From NCBI RefSeq assembly GCF_000069225.1, contig NC_010407.1, positions 3,162,001 through 3,226,000 of the forward strand: DNA of 64,000 nt. The letters are read 5' to 3'. This DNA comes from Clavibacter sepedonicus. Lineage in GTDB: Bacteria; Actinomycetota; Actinomycetes; Actinomycetales; Microbacteriaceae. Each line of letters begins with the position of its first letter. Positions within the stretch are counted from its first letter, which is position 1. The notes beneath the pieces are model-generated. The model worked only from the letters and a program-made list of their open reading frames with translations. It did no database searches and was not told where the DNA came from. This document shows positions 25,248 through 35,545 of this stretch, piece by piece. The position numbers and the translations under genes are program-made.

Positions 25248-25391
25248 GCAAACGCAGCCTCGGGTGTTGTGTAGACGTACCGCGGACGGCCTCGCCGCCG
25301 CTCCCCACGCAGGCGACGGCGCCCACCTCCACGGCTGGGCGTCGCCGCACGCGACGCGATCCACGGATCCGCCCAGCCGAACGGAGAGAAC

Positions 25392-26792
<1,401 letters not shown>

Positions 26793-26793
26793 C

Positions 26794-27861
26794 TGTACTC
26801 GGCCGTGACGTTGGTGACACTTCGGGGCGTGTGAAGAGGCCTCCTGGCTTGATGGAGCTGTTCAGTTCAACCATCGCCAGGAGGCCTCGATGTCCCACGG
26901 TAATGCTCGTCTGACGGTTCACGGGAGGGTTCTCCTCGTGCGGCGGGTGGTGGAGGATCGTCGGCCGGTCGCGCACGTCGCGCGGGAGCTGGGGGTGTCG
27001 CGGCAGTGCGCGCATCGATGGGTGAACCGGTTCCGTGCCGAGGGGCTGCGAGGGCTGACGGATCGGTCATCGCGGCCCCGGTCAGTACCGAGGCGAACGA
27101 GCCCGGAGCGGGAACGGGCCGTGCTGGAAGCGCGGGCCCAGTTGCGGGCGGGTCCTGCGCGGCTGGCGCCGGTGACAGGTGTTCCATCCCGTACGATCTC
27201 CCGGATCCTGCGCCGGCACGGGGCGCCGCCGTTGGCATGGTTGGACCCCGTCACCGGGGCCGTGATCCGGGCATCCCGGTCAACGGCGCACCGGTATGAG
27301 CACGAGCATCCGGGTGATCTGATCCACGTGGACGTGAAGAAGCTCGGGAGGATCCCGGACGGAGGCGGCTGGCGGGTCCACGGGCGCAGCGAGCAGGTCC
27401 GCGGCCGCGGGATCGGGTTCGATTACGTCCATGCCGCGGTCGATGACCACACCCGTCTCGCCTACGCGGAGATCCATCCCGATGAGAAAGGCGCGACCGC
27501 GGCCGGGTTCCTGACCCGCGCAGCGGCGTACTTCGCCGGGCATGGGATCACCCGGATCGAGCGGGTCATCACGGACAACGCGTTCGCCTACCGGCACTCG
27601 ACCGCGTTCAAGAACGCCGTCCAGGACCTGGGCGCGCGGCAGAAGTTCATCCGCCCGCACTGCCCCTGGCAGAACGGCAAGGTCGAGCGCTTCAACCGGA
27701 CCCTCGCGACCGAGTGGGCCTACCGGCAACCCTTCACCAGCAACCAACACCGCGCCGACGCGCTTGACCCCTTCATCGAGCACTACAACACTGAACGGAT
27801 CCACTCGAGCCACGGGCTCACGCCCGCGGCCCGAGTGTCACCAACGTCATGACCCAGTACA
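26794..27861 (+). mobile_element. IS481-family insertion sequence, copy B
   Basis: A 1,068-bp element with the same ends as copy A (TGTACT...AGTACA) in the opposite orientation. Inverted repeats share TGACGTTGGTGACACT, differing at three positions in about 29. CTAG flanks each side (26789-26792, which includes the gntP stop codon, and 27863-27866). The outer bases differ (TCTAGC versus GCTAGC). With copy A it forms a long inverted repeat around 8.4 kb. Confidence 0.92.
26890..27852 (+). CDS. IS481-family transposase, copy B
   Basis: An intact 320-aa DDE transposase, two residues different from copy A (His in FAGHGIT, Ala in HSTAFKN). The helix-turn-helix, DDH, TDN and NGKVERFNRT catalytic elements are all present. 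The ATG at 26890 follows a short leader inside the IS that contains the inverted repeat CCTCCTGGC...GCCAGGAGG, which could hinder read-through translation from outside. Confidence 0.95.
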   Translation: MSHGNARLTVHGRVLLVRRVVEDRRPVAHVARELGVSRQCAHRWVNRFRAEGLRGLTDRSSRPRSVPRRTSPERERAVLEARAQLRAGPARLAPVTGVPSRTISRILRRHGAPPLAWLDPVTGAVIRASRSTAHRYEHEHPGDLIHVDVKKLGRIPDGGGWRVHGRSEQVRGRGIGFDYVHAAVDDHTRLAYAEIHPDEKGATAAGFLTRAAAYFAGHGITRIERVITDNAFAYRHSTAFKNAVQDLGARQKFIRPHCPWQNGKVERFNRTLATEWAYRQPFTSNQHRADALDPFIEHYNTERIHSSHGLTPAARVSPTS

Positions 27862-27895
27862 GCTAGCAGCACCGGCGACCGCAGCCCGCCGCGCC

Positions 27896-28924
27896 TCAGC
27901 TGCTCTGCCGCACCACCAGGGTGGTCGGCATGAGCGTCAGCGGCTCCACTGTCTCCCCCGCCACCAGCCGCACCAGCACCTCGGCCATCTTCCGGCCGAA
28001 CTCCTGGTTGGGCTGGCGCACGGTGGTGAGCGGCGGCACGGCGGACTTCGCGAAGTAGTCGTCGTCGAAGCCCACCACCGCCACGTCGTCGGGCACGCGC
28101 AGCCCGTGCTCGCGCAGCTCCGCGTAGACGCCCGCGGCCATCTGGTCGCTCGCCGCGAAGACGCCGTCGATGGGCTCGCCGCGCGCGAGGAGCGTGCGCA
28201 TCGCGTCGGCGCCCGACGCCGGCGAGAAGTCGCCGTACGCGACGAGCGTCGGATCCAGCCCCGCCCCGGTCATCGCCTCCCGGAACCCGCGCAGCCGGTC
28301 GATCCCCGCCGGCATGTCCTGGCGGCCGGCCACCGACGCGATGCGCGTCCGACCGCGCGAGATCAGGTGCTCGGTCGCGGCCTTCGCGGCGCCGACGTTG
28401 TCGACGTCGACGGTGGGCGCCTCGCGGTCGTCCTGTCGCAGCGGCCGACCGGCGAACACGACGGGCAGCCGGTCGCGCATGCCGCTGAAGGTGGCGTCGC
28501 CCGAGTGGTGCGACACCACGAGGACGCCGTCGACGTTCCCCCCGAGCAGGAACCGCCGGGTCTTCTCGGCCTGCGCGGGCGAGGAGATGAGGAGCGTGAG
28601 CGTGTACTCGGTGGCGGCCAGGTGCGCCATCGCGCCCTGGATCAGCGCCGAGAAGAACGGATCCGCGAACACCCTGGCCGTCTGCTCCGGCATCACGAGC
28701 GCCAGCGCGTTCGTGCGGCGCCCGGCGAGCGAGCGTGCCGCGCGGTTGGGCACGTAGTTGAGCGTGGCGATGGCCGCGTTGACGGCGGCGACGACGTCGG
28801 GTGCGACCCGGTCGGATCCGTTCACCACCCGCGAGACCGTGGCCCGGCTGACCCCGGCGAGCGCGCCGACCATCTCGAGGGTGGGCGGGTGCTGCTCGGC
28901 GTCGGCGGCCACGGTCCCCCTCAT
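27896..28924 (-). CDS. LacI-family transcriptional regulator
   Basis: A 342-aa sugar-responsive repressor. The N-terminal HTH (TLEMVGALAGVSRATVSRVVNGSDRV, about 15-40) is followed by the LacI hinge region and a periplasmic-binding-protein-like domain (VVGFDDDYFAKSAVPPLTTVRQP). ATG 28924 is preceded by the gap to the ABC permease operon on the same strand. It most likely controls that operon through the paired GTGAGAGC-type operators at 32.4-32.5 kb. The inducer is unknown; a glycoside or oligosaccharide is likely from the context. Confidence 0.92.
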   Translation of the reverse strand: MRGTVAADAEQHPPTLEMVGALAGVSRATVSRVVNGSDRVAPDVVAAVNAAIATLNYVPNRAARSLAGRRTNALALVMPEQTARVFADPFFSALIQGAMAHLAATEYTLTLLISSPAQAEKTRRFLLGGNVDGVLVVSHHSGDATFSGMRDRLPVVFAGRPLRQDDREAPTVDVDNVGAAKAATEHLISRGRTRIASVAGRQDMPAGIDRLRGFREAMTGAGLDPTLVAYGDFSPASGADAMRTLLARGEPIDGVFAASDQMAAGVYAELREHGLRVPDDVAVVGFDDDYFAKSAVPPLTTVRQPNQEFGRKMAEVLVRLVAGETVEPLTLMPTTLVVRQSS

Positions 28925-28980
28925 GTCGGTGCTCGTCGGATCAGGCGCGGCGTGGATCAGGACGAGTGTACGGGCGGCCC

Positions 28981-29904
28981 CTACCCCTTCACCGCGCCCG
29001 CCATGATCCCGGATATCAGCTGCCGTCCGGCCACCACGAACAGGACCAGCAGCGGCAGCGTCGCGAGCACCGCGCCCGCGAGCACGATCGAGTAGTCGAC
29101 GTACCTGGCCGACTGCAGCTGGCTGAGCGCCACCTGCAGCGTCGGGTTCTGCGGCACGACGAGCAGCGGCCACAGGTAGTCGGTCCAGGCCGTCATGAAG
29201 GTGAACAGGCCGAGGATCGCCATGGCCGGCCGGGCCGCGGGCACCCCCACGTGCCAGAAGGTGCTGATCATCGACGCGCCGTCCATCCGCGCCGCCTCGA
29301 TGAGCTCGGTCGGGATCACGTCCACCAGGTACTGCCGCATGAAGAAGACGCCGAACGCCGTCACCAGGGTCGGCACCACGACGGCGCCGAGCGTGCCGGT
29401 CCAGCCGAGCTGCTTCATCATCATGAACAGCGGGATGATGCCGAGCTGCGTGGGCACGGCGAGCGTCGCGATCACGAAGACCATGAGCCCCTCGCGGCCG
29501 CGGAACCGGAGCTTGGCGAAGGCGTATCCGGCCAGGGTCGAGAAGGTGATGACCGAGACGCTGATCACGGTCGACACGATCACGCTGTTCATCAGCGCGA
29601 GCCAGAACGGCACGGTGCCCACGACCTCGGACACGTTGATCCAGAACCGACCGCCCGGCAGCAGCGACGGCCAGGTGTCGGTGAGCGCCGACTTGTCGCT
29701 GGATCCCATGACGACGGACCACCACAGCGGATACGCGCCGCCGATGAAGACCGCGAGGATCAGGCCGTAGGCGAGGAATCCGGGACGGCGGTCGATGCCG
29801 GTGCCGCCGCTCGGTCGGCGCCGGGGCGCGCGGTCGCGGCCGGCGGGCGGGCGCCCGGAGGCGGTGCCGGCTGACGCGGCGGGACGGGTGACGGTGGCGG
29901 TCAT
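28981..29904 (-). CDS. sugar ABC transporter permease (MalG-type)
   Basis: A 307-aa CUT1-family permease with six helices and the EAA loop ELIEAARMDGASMISTFW that docks the ATPase. It starts at ATG 29904 within the last codons of the first permease gene (ATGA overlap). Residues 1-40 are an unusual basic, Pro/Arg-rich cytoplasmic extension. It forms the membrane channel with its neighbour. No ATPase gene is in the operon; actinobacteria commonly use a shared MsiK-type ATPase. Confidence 0.92.
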   Translation of the reverse strand: MTATVTRPAASAGTASGRPPAGRDRAPRRRPSGGTGIDRRPGFLAYGLILAVFIGGAYPLWWSVVMGSSDKSALTDTWPSLLPGGRFWINVSEVVGTVPFWLALMNSVIVSTVISVSVITFSTLAGYAFAKLRFRGREGLMVFVIATLAVPTQLGIIPLFMMMKQLGWTGTLGAVVVPTLVTAFGVFFMRQYLVDVIPTELIEAARMDGASMISTFWHVGVPAARPAMAILGLFTFMTAWTDYLWPLLVVPQNPTLQVALSQLQSARYVDYSIVLAGAVLATLPLLVLFVVAGRQLISGIMAGAVKG

Positions 29905-31007
29905 GATTCGCGCTCCTCGGGAAGGACGGTGTCGGGCGCCTGCGGCACGCTGGTCGCGCCGGGCGCGGGGGCCGCGGGCTGGGCGCGGAACCGGGTGATG
30001 GCCCGGCGGGTGCGGCGGGCGGATCCCCGCGCCTCCACCCCCGCGATGCGCCGCGACAGCCAGAAGTTGAGCAGCCCGATGAGCACGATGAGGAGGAACA
30101 GGATCCACGCCACCGCGCTCGCCTTGCCGAAGTCCTGCCGGTTGAACGCGAGGTCCCAGAGGTAGAGCACGGTCGTCTGGTACTGCCGCTGCGGCCCGCC
30201 CGGCGTGGAGCTCGCGGCGTTGAACAGCTTGGGCTCCGTGAATATCTGCAGGCCGCCGATGGTGGCCGTGATGATCACGAAGACGAGCGTCGGACGGATG
30301 CTCGGCACGGTGATGGAGAAGAACCGCCGCACGGATCCTGCGCCGTCGAGCGCGGCAGACTCGTGCACGTCGCGCGGCACGGCCTGCATGGCCGCGAGGA
30401 GGATGAGCGCGTTGTACCCGGTCCAGCGCCAGTTCACCATCGTCGCGATGGCGAGGTGCGACGGCAGCGTCTCCGTCTTCCACATGACCGGGTCGAGCCC
30501 GATCTCGGTGAGCAGGTTGTTCACGAGCCCGTACCTCTCGCCGAACATGCTGCTGAAGATGATCGCGACCGCGACCGGCGTGACGATGTACGGGAGGATC
30601 ACGCTCATGCGCCAGAACGTCTTCGCCCGCAGGTTCTGGTCGAGGATCGCCGCGATGGCCGCCGCGACGGCCAGCTGCGGCACCGTCGACAGCAGGAAGA
30701 TGCTGAACGTGTTGTAGACGGAGTTCCAGAACAGCGGATCCGCGAGCTCGACCGCGTAGTTCTCGAACCCGATCCAGTCGCCCGCCCCCGTCAGCAGGTT
30801 CCAGTCGTTGAGCGACACGACGAACGTGTAGGCGAGCGGGAACAGGCCGACCAACCCGAAGAGCACGAAGAACGGCGCCACGTAGAGGTACGGCGAGTAG
30901 CGGAAGTCCCACGTGGCGAGCCTCTGGCGCCACGTCGGCGGTGCGGGCTCCCGCGGCGGCAGCGCGCGGGGTCGGGGCGGCGCCGGTGGGCGCAGGGTGG
31001 TCGTCAT
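29901..31007 (-). CDS. sugar ABC transporter permease (MalF-type)
   Basis: A 368-aa CUT1 permease with six predicted helices, YVAPFFVLFGLVGLFPLAYT near the start and the EAA-type loop ESAALDGAGSVRRFFSITVP. The N-terminal 30 residues are Pro/Arg-rich. It begins 87 bp after the binding-protein gene and overlaps the second permease by four bases. Together they import an oligosaccharide delivered by the lipoprotein encoded upstream. Confidence 0.92.
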   Translation of the reverse strand: MTTTLRPPAPPRPRALPPREPAPPTWRQRLATWDFRYSPYLYVAPFFVLFGLVGLFPLAYTFVVSLNDWNLLTGAGDWIGFENYAVELADPLFWNSVYNTFSIFLLSTVPQLAVAAAIAAILDQNLRAKTFWRMSVILPYIVTPVAVAIIFSSMFGERYGLVNNLLTEIGLDPVMWKTETLPSHLAIATMVNWRWTGYNALILLAAMQAVPRDVHESAALDGAGSVRRFFSITVPSIRPTLVFVIITATIGGLQIFTEPKLFNAASSTPGGPQRQYQTTVLYLWDLAFNRQDFGKASAVAWILFLLIVLIGLLNFWLSRRIAGVEARGSARRTRRAITRFRAQPAAPAPGATSVPQAPDTVLPEERES

Positions 31008-31094
31008 CGGTCCTTCTCTCGAGCGTCAGGGACGGGGTGCGGGCGCTGTGGCGCCCGCACCCCTCGGGTGGGCGGTCCCCCGACCGCCCGGCTC

Positions 31095-32414
31095 CTACTG
31101 CTCGACCAGCTGCCCGAGCAGGGTGATCGCGTCGGCCCACGACTTCTTGCCGTCGGACTTGCCGGCGTCGAGCGCCTGGATGGAGGGGCCGAAGACCTGC
31201 TCCTGGATGACCGAGTCGTCCGGCCCCTTGTACTGCGCCTTCACGCCCTCGGCACGCGCAGCGAGGATCGTGCCCACGGGTGCCTCGTTGAAGAACGTCG
31301 TGAGCTCGCTCGGCCCGGTCACGCCCTCCGAGGACTGCGCCTCGACGGCGCTGGGGAACGTGCCCGCGGACTGGAAGGCAGCCGACTGCTGCTCCGGCTC
31401 GGTGAGCCACGCGGCGAGCTCCGCGGCCTCGGCCGGGTGCTTCGAGCTGGTCGGCACGGTCAGGAACGAGCCGCCCCAGTTGGCGGATCCACCGGGGAAC
31501 ACGTCCGCGAAGTCCCAGCCGGTCGTGGCGTCGCCGCCCGCGGACTCGGCGTTGCCCTTCAGCGTGCCGAGCATCCATCCCGGGCAGACGAAGGTCGCGA
31601 AGGACCCGTCGGTGAACGCCTTGCCGCCGCCCCAGTCCCATGCGGTCTGCGCGTCGGAGAGGCCGGCGCCCGCGCCGTCGGCGACCTTCTGCCAGAGCGC
31701 CTCGAGGTCGGCGTTGCCCTCGACGTTGAGCTCGCCGTCCTTCGTGTAGTAGCCCTCGGCCTGCTGGTTGACCATGGCGTTCCAGATGAAGCCGGACTGG
31801 TCGTACCAGGACTTGCCCGTGGCCGCCTTGTACTGCTTGCCGACCTCGAAGTAGCGGTCCCAGGTGGCGTCCTCGCCGCCGAAGAGCGTCGCCACCTCGG
31901 CGCGGTCGGTGGGCAGGCCCGCCTCGGCGAAGAGCTTCGAGTTGTAGCAGAGGCCCTCGGGCCCGATGTCGGTGCCGTATCCGATGACACGGCCCTCGGG
32001 ATCCGTGGCCTGGTCGTACTTCCACGGGACCCAGCGGTCCTTGACGTCCTCGATGCCGTGGTCGCGGAGGTCGGTGAACGAGTCGGAGACCTGCATCACC
32101 TTGCTGAGCCCCCCCTCCTCGACGGCCTGCACGTCGGGGAGCCCCGCCCCGGACGCCTGCTTGGTCTGCCAGTCGATGAGCGCGTTGCCGCCCGTGTCGA
32201 TGTTGGTCGCCTTGATGGTGACGCCCGGGTGCGACGCCTCGTACTGGGCGTAGAGCTCGTCGAAGCCCATCTTGTTGAACGTCGTGACGGTGAGCGTGAT
32301 GTCCCCGCCGTCGGATCCTCCCGCGCCGCCGGAGCTGCATCCGGTCGCGAGGAGGGCGATGACCGCGGCGCCGGCGATGCCGGCGGCCGCGCGCGTTCGT
32401 GCTGTGTTCGTCAA
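31095..32414 (-). CDS. extracellular sugar-binding lipoprotein
   Basis: A 439-aa solute-binding protein (SBP_bac_1 type) with lipobox LLATGC and Cys26 as the anchored residue. VTTFNKMGFDELYAQYEASHPG and PAEAAELAAWLTEPEQQ are typical of carbohydrate-binding members. A TTG start at 32414 is indicated by a GGGAG site about six bases upstream. It heads the operon binding protein-permease-permease; two LacI-like operators lie in its promoter region. The specific sugar cannot be read from sequence; cellobiose-type or other plant-derived oligosaccharides would suit a plant-associated host. Confidence 0.92.
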   Translation of the reverse strand: MTNTARTRAAAGIAGAAVIALLATGCSSGGAGGSDGGDITLTVTTFNKMGFDELYAQYEASHPGVTIKATNIDTGGNALIDWQTKQASGAGLPDVQAVEEGGLSKVMQVSDSFTDLRDHGIEDVKDRWVPWKYDQATDPEGRVIGYGTDIGPEGLCYNSKLFAEAGLPTDRAEVATLFGGEDATWDRYFEVGKQYKAATGKSWYDQSGFIWNAMVNQQAEGYYTKDGELNVEGNADLEALWQKVADGAGAGLSDAQTAWDWGGGKAFTDGSFATFVCPGWMLGTLKGNAESAGGDATTGWDFADVFPGGSANWGGSFLTVPTSSKHPAEAAELAAWLTEPEQQSAAFQSAGTFPSAVEAQSSEGVTGPSELTTFFNEAPVGTILAARAEGVKAQYKGPDDSVIQEQVFGPSIQALDAGKSDGKKSWADAITLLGQLVEQ

Positions 32415-32455
32415 AGGTCACTCCCTTGTGCCTGTCGGACGTCGGTGCTCTCGCT

Positions 32456-32471
32456 GTAAGCGCGCTCTCAC
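32456..32471. promoter_or_regulatory. LacI-type operator 1
   Basis: GTAAGCGCGCTCTCAC, an imperfect palindrome (six of eight positions symmetric around a central CG), 42 bp upstream of the sugar-binding protein gene. It shares GCTCTCAC with operator 2. Confidence 0.65.
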
Positions 32472-32530
32472 GCCGTTCGGCAGACCATATGCAGCCCTCC
32501 TCGGCCCTGTCAAGGGCCGCGCGCGCTTCC

Positions 32531-32546
32531 GTGGAAGCGCTCTCAC
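32531..32546. promoter_or_regulatory. LacI-type operator 2
   Basis: GTGGAAGCGCTCTCAC, close to the TGGGAGCGCTCCCA operator known for CebR-type LacI regulators (12 of 14 core bases). It is 75 bp from operator 1 and just upstream of the -10 hexamer of the divergent oxidoreductase gene, so one repressor could control both directions. Confidence 0.7.
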
Positions 32547-32563
32547 GGCAACCGGGCACCGCC

Positions 32564-32569
32564 TAGGCT
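32564..32569 (+). promoter_or_regulatory. -10 element of the oxidoreductase gene (leaderless)
   Basis: TAGGCT followed by six bases and ATG 32576, without a Shine-Dalgarno sequence. Confidence 0.6.
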
Positions 32570-32575
32570 CGATAC

Positions 32576-33592
32576 ATGTCGACGACGATGCCGCCCGCCC
32601 CCGCCCGCCCGCCCGACGGGGACGACGCCGGCCCCGTCCGGTTCGACGTGATCGGGGCCGCCGGCATCGCGACCTCGGTCGTCCCCGACATGCTGCTCGT
32701 GCCCGGCATCGAGGTCGTCGCCGTGCACTCCCGCACCCGCGCGAGCGCCGAGGATCTGGCCGCGACGCACGGCATTGCGCGGATCCACGACACCCTCGAC
32801 GCGCTCCTCGCCGACCCCGAGGTGGACGCCGTCTACGTCGCCACCCCGCACACGCTCCACCGCGCGCAGGCGGAGGCCGCCCTCCGCGCCGGCAAGCACG
32901 TCGTCTGCGAGAAGCCCGCCACCACCACGGCCGCCGACACCCGCGCCCTCGTCGACCTCGCCCGCGCCGAGGGCCTGCTGTTCCTCGAGGCGCTCTGGAT
33001 GGCGTTCTCCCCCGGCTACCTCGCTGTGCGCCACGCCATCGCGGACGGCCGCATCGGGGATCCGCGCGCGATCTCCGTGGCCTTCGGCTTCGTCACCGAG
33101 CCCGGGAAGGGCCGCCTCTGGGACCCGGAGGTCGGCGGCGGCACGCTGCTCGACATGGGCGTGTACCCGCTCGCCTTCGCGCACGGCCTGTTCGGCACGC
33201 CGTCGTCGGTCGCGGCGGTCGGCACCGTGATCGACGGCGGCGTCGACACCGAGGTCGCGATCCTGCTCGGCTGGCCCGACGGGCGGCACGCGACGCTCGC
33301 CTGCTCCCTCGTCGCCGCGCTCCCCACGGGCGCGACCGTCAGCGGCACGGCCGGCCGCATCGAGGTGGATCCGCTCTTCCTCGCCTCCCGCGCACTCACG
33401 GTCGTGCCCGCCGACGGGGATCCGGAACGGCAGGAGCACGAGATCGAGGGCCGCGGCTACGTGCCCATGTTCCGGGCGGCGCGCGACGCGATCCGCGCGG
33501 GCGCCGTCGAGTGCGCGGAGATGCCGCACGCGGAGTCCGTCGCCCTCGCCGAGCTGATGGACGGGATCCTCGCGGACATCGGCGCGCGCTGA
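32576..33592 (+). CDS. Gfo/Idh/MocA-family oxidoreductase
   Basis: A 338-aa NAD(P)-dependent sugar or inositol dehydrogenase-like protein. The Rossmann start VIGAAGIATSVV (about 25-36) and the conserved EKP in GKHVVCEKPATTT are present; GGGTLLDMGVYPL belongs to the substrate domain. It probably oxidises a sugar derived from the substrate of the divergent ABC transporter, with which it shares the operator region. The first 20 residues are a Pro-rich extension. Substrate not determinable. Confidence 0.9.
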   Translation: MSTTMPPAPARPPDGDDAGPVRFDVIGAAGIATSVVPDMLLVPGIEVVAVHSRTRASAEDLAATHGIARIHDTLDALLADPEVDAVYVATPHTLHRAQAEAALRAGKHVVCEKPATTTAADTRALVDLARAEGLLFLEALWMAFSPGYLAVRHAIADGRIGDPRAISVAFGFVTEPGKGRLWDPEVGGGTLLDMGVYPLAFAHGLFGTPSSVAAVGTVIDGGVDTEVAILLGWPDGRHATLACSLVAALPTGATVSGTAGRIEVDPLFLASRALTVVPADGDPERQEHEIEGRGYVPMFRAARDAIRAGAVECAEMPHAESVALAELMDGILADIGAR

Positions 33593-33728
33593 CCGACGCC
33601 GGCCGGGAGGCGCACGTCCGGGAAGACGTCAGAGGGCGCTCGTTAGGGTCGGAGAGGAGGCACGCGCCTCCGCCCTGCGGCACGTCGACGGAGACGATCC
33701 GACCGGAACGACCCCGAAGGAGAACACC

Positions 33729-34280
33729 ATGACGCACGTCCTCGTGCTCGTCGGCAGCCTGCGCTCAGGCTCCACCAACCAGCAGATCGCCGAGGCGGCG
33801 GTGCGCCACGCCCCCGCCGGGGTGACCCTCGACATCCACGCCGGCCTCGACCGGCTCCCCTTCTACAACGAGGACGTCGACGTCGAGGGATCCGTGCCCG
33901 CCGACGCCGTGGCCTTCCGCGACGCCATCGCCGCGGCCGACGCGCTCCTCGTCATCACGCCCGAGTACAACGGCACGATGCCCGCCGTGCTGAAGAACGC
34001 GATCGACTGGGCCTCGCGCCCGTTCGGCGCGTCGGCCCTGGCCGGGAAGCCGACCGCGGTGATCGGCAGCGCCTTCGGCCAGTACGGCGGCGTCTGGGCG
34101 CAGGACGAGGCTCGCAAGGCCCTCGGCATCGCCGGCGCGCACGTGCTCGAGGACGTCAAGATGGCCATCCCGGAGTCGGTCGTCCGCTTCGCCGAGCGCC
34201 ACCCGGCGGACGACGCCGAGGTCGTGGCGCAGCTCCGCGAGGTGCTCGACGCCGTGAGATCCTCGGCGACCGCAGCCTGA
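33729..34280 (+). CDS. NAD(P)H-dependent FMN reductase
   Basis: A 183-aa flavodoxin-like reductase: VGSLRSGSTNQQIAE binds the FMN phosphate, and TPEYNGTMPAVLKNAIDW is the family signature. Relatives reduce FMN, quinones or chromate. ATG 33729 has AAGGAG seven bases upstream. It is separated from the preceding oxidoreductase by 136 bp and ends before a strong bidirectional terminator. Confidence 0.92.
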   Translation: MTHVLVLVGSLRSGSTNQQIAEAAVRHAPAGVTLDIHAGLDRLPFYNEDVDVEGSVPADAVAFRDAIAAADALLVITPEYNGTMPAVLKNAIDWASRPFGASALAGKPTAVIGSAFGQYGGVWAQDEARKALGIAGAHVLEDVKMAIPESVVRFAERHPADDAEVVAQLREVLDAVRSSATAA

Positions 34281-34316
34281 GACCACCCTCGACGGGGGCA
34301 TCGCACCCCGAGCACC

Positions 34317-34352
34317 ACGACGGCCGCGCCCCCGAGGGGACGCGGCCGTCGT
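34317..34352. terminator. bidirectional terminator hairpin
   Basis: Perfect 12-bp inverted repeat ACGACGGCCGCG / CGCGGCCGTCGT with a 12-nt loop, between the convergent FMN reductase (stop 34280) and alcohol dehydrogenase (stop 34370) genes. There is no long T run, as is common in high-GC actinobacteria. Confidence 0.8.
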
Positions 34353-34369
34353 CGTGCCAGCCCGGGAGG

Positions 34370-35545
34370 CTACGGCTTCAGCACCACCTTGATGCAGCCG
34401 TCCTCCTTCTTCTGGAAGATCTCGTACATGTGCGCGGCCTCGCTGAGCGGCACGGAGTGCGTGACGAGGTCCATGACGCCGAGCGGGTCGGCCGGGTCCT
34501 CGACGAGGGGCAGCAGGTCCTCGATCCATTACTGGACGTTGCACTGGCCCATGCGGATCGCGATCTGCTTGTCGAAGAGCGACTTCATGGGCAGCGGGTC
34601 AGCCTCGCCGCCGTAGACGCCCGAGATGGAGACGGTGCCGCCGCGGCGGACCGCGTCGAATGCCGTGTGCAGGGCCGCGAGGCGGTCGACGCTCGCTGTG
34701 TCCATGACCTTCTTCGCGATGCCGTCGGGCAGGAGGCCCGCGGCCTTCTGGGCGAAGGACGCGGCGGGGCTGCCGTGCGCCTCCATGCCGACCGCCTCGA
34801 CCATGGCGTCGGGCCCGCGGCCGTCGACCATCTCGCGCAGCTTGTCGGGCACGTCGTCGGTGAGGTCGAGGGTCTCGACGCCGTGGCGCTCGGCCATGGC
34901 GCGGCGCTCGGGGACGGGATCCACCGCGATGACGCGGTAGCCCAGGTGCTTCCCGATGCGGGCCGCGAACTGGCCGACGGGGCCGAGGCCCATGACGCCG
35001 AGCGTGCCGCCCTCGGGCACGTTCGCGTACTGCACGCCCTGCCAGGCCGTGGGGAGGATGTCGCTGAGGAAGAGGTAGCGCTCGTCCGGCAGCTCGCCGT
35101 TCACGACGATCGCGTTGGCGTCGGCGAGCGGCATGCGGAGGCGCTCGGCCTGGCCGCCGGGGATGGATCCGTACATCTCGCTGAAGCCGTACAGCGCGGC
35201 ACCGCTGCCCTGGGCCTTGACCTGCGTGGTCTCGCACTGCGTGAAGAGGCCGCGGTCGCACATGAAGCAGTCGTGGCACGCGATGACGAAGGGGACGACC
35301 ACGCGGTCGCCGACCTTGAGCTTCGTGACGGCGCTGCCGACCTGCTCGACGACGCCCATGTTCTCGTGGCCGAGCACGTCGTCCTTGTCGAGGAACGGCC
35401 CGAAGACCTCGTAGAGGTGGAGGTCGGATCCGCAGATCGCCGTCGACGTGATGCGGATGACGGCGTCGGTGTCCTGCTCGATCACGGGGTCGGCGACGTC
35501 CTTGACCTCGACGTCGTGGATGCCCTGCCAGGTGAGTGCCTTCAT
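34370..35545 (-). pseudogene. zinc-dependent alcohol dehydrogenase, interrupted by an in-frame stop
   Basis: A medium-chain dehydrogenase of the formaldehyde/threonine-dehydrogenase-like group. ICGSDLHLYE carries the catalytic zinc cysteine, CHDCFMCDRGLFTQC the structural zinc cysteines, and GVMGLGPVGQFAARIGKHLG the NAD fold. After residue 338 (MGQCNVQ) a TAA at 34529-34531 ends translation, but the same frame continues WIEDLLPLVEDPADPLGVMD ... CIKVVLKP to the natural TAG at 34370-34372, giving an expected 391 aa. The lost 52 residues complete the catalytic domain. A single-base change explains it; a sequencing error is also possible. No other damage is seen. Confidence 0.85.
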
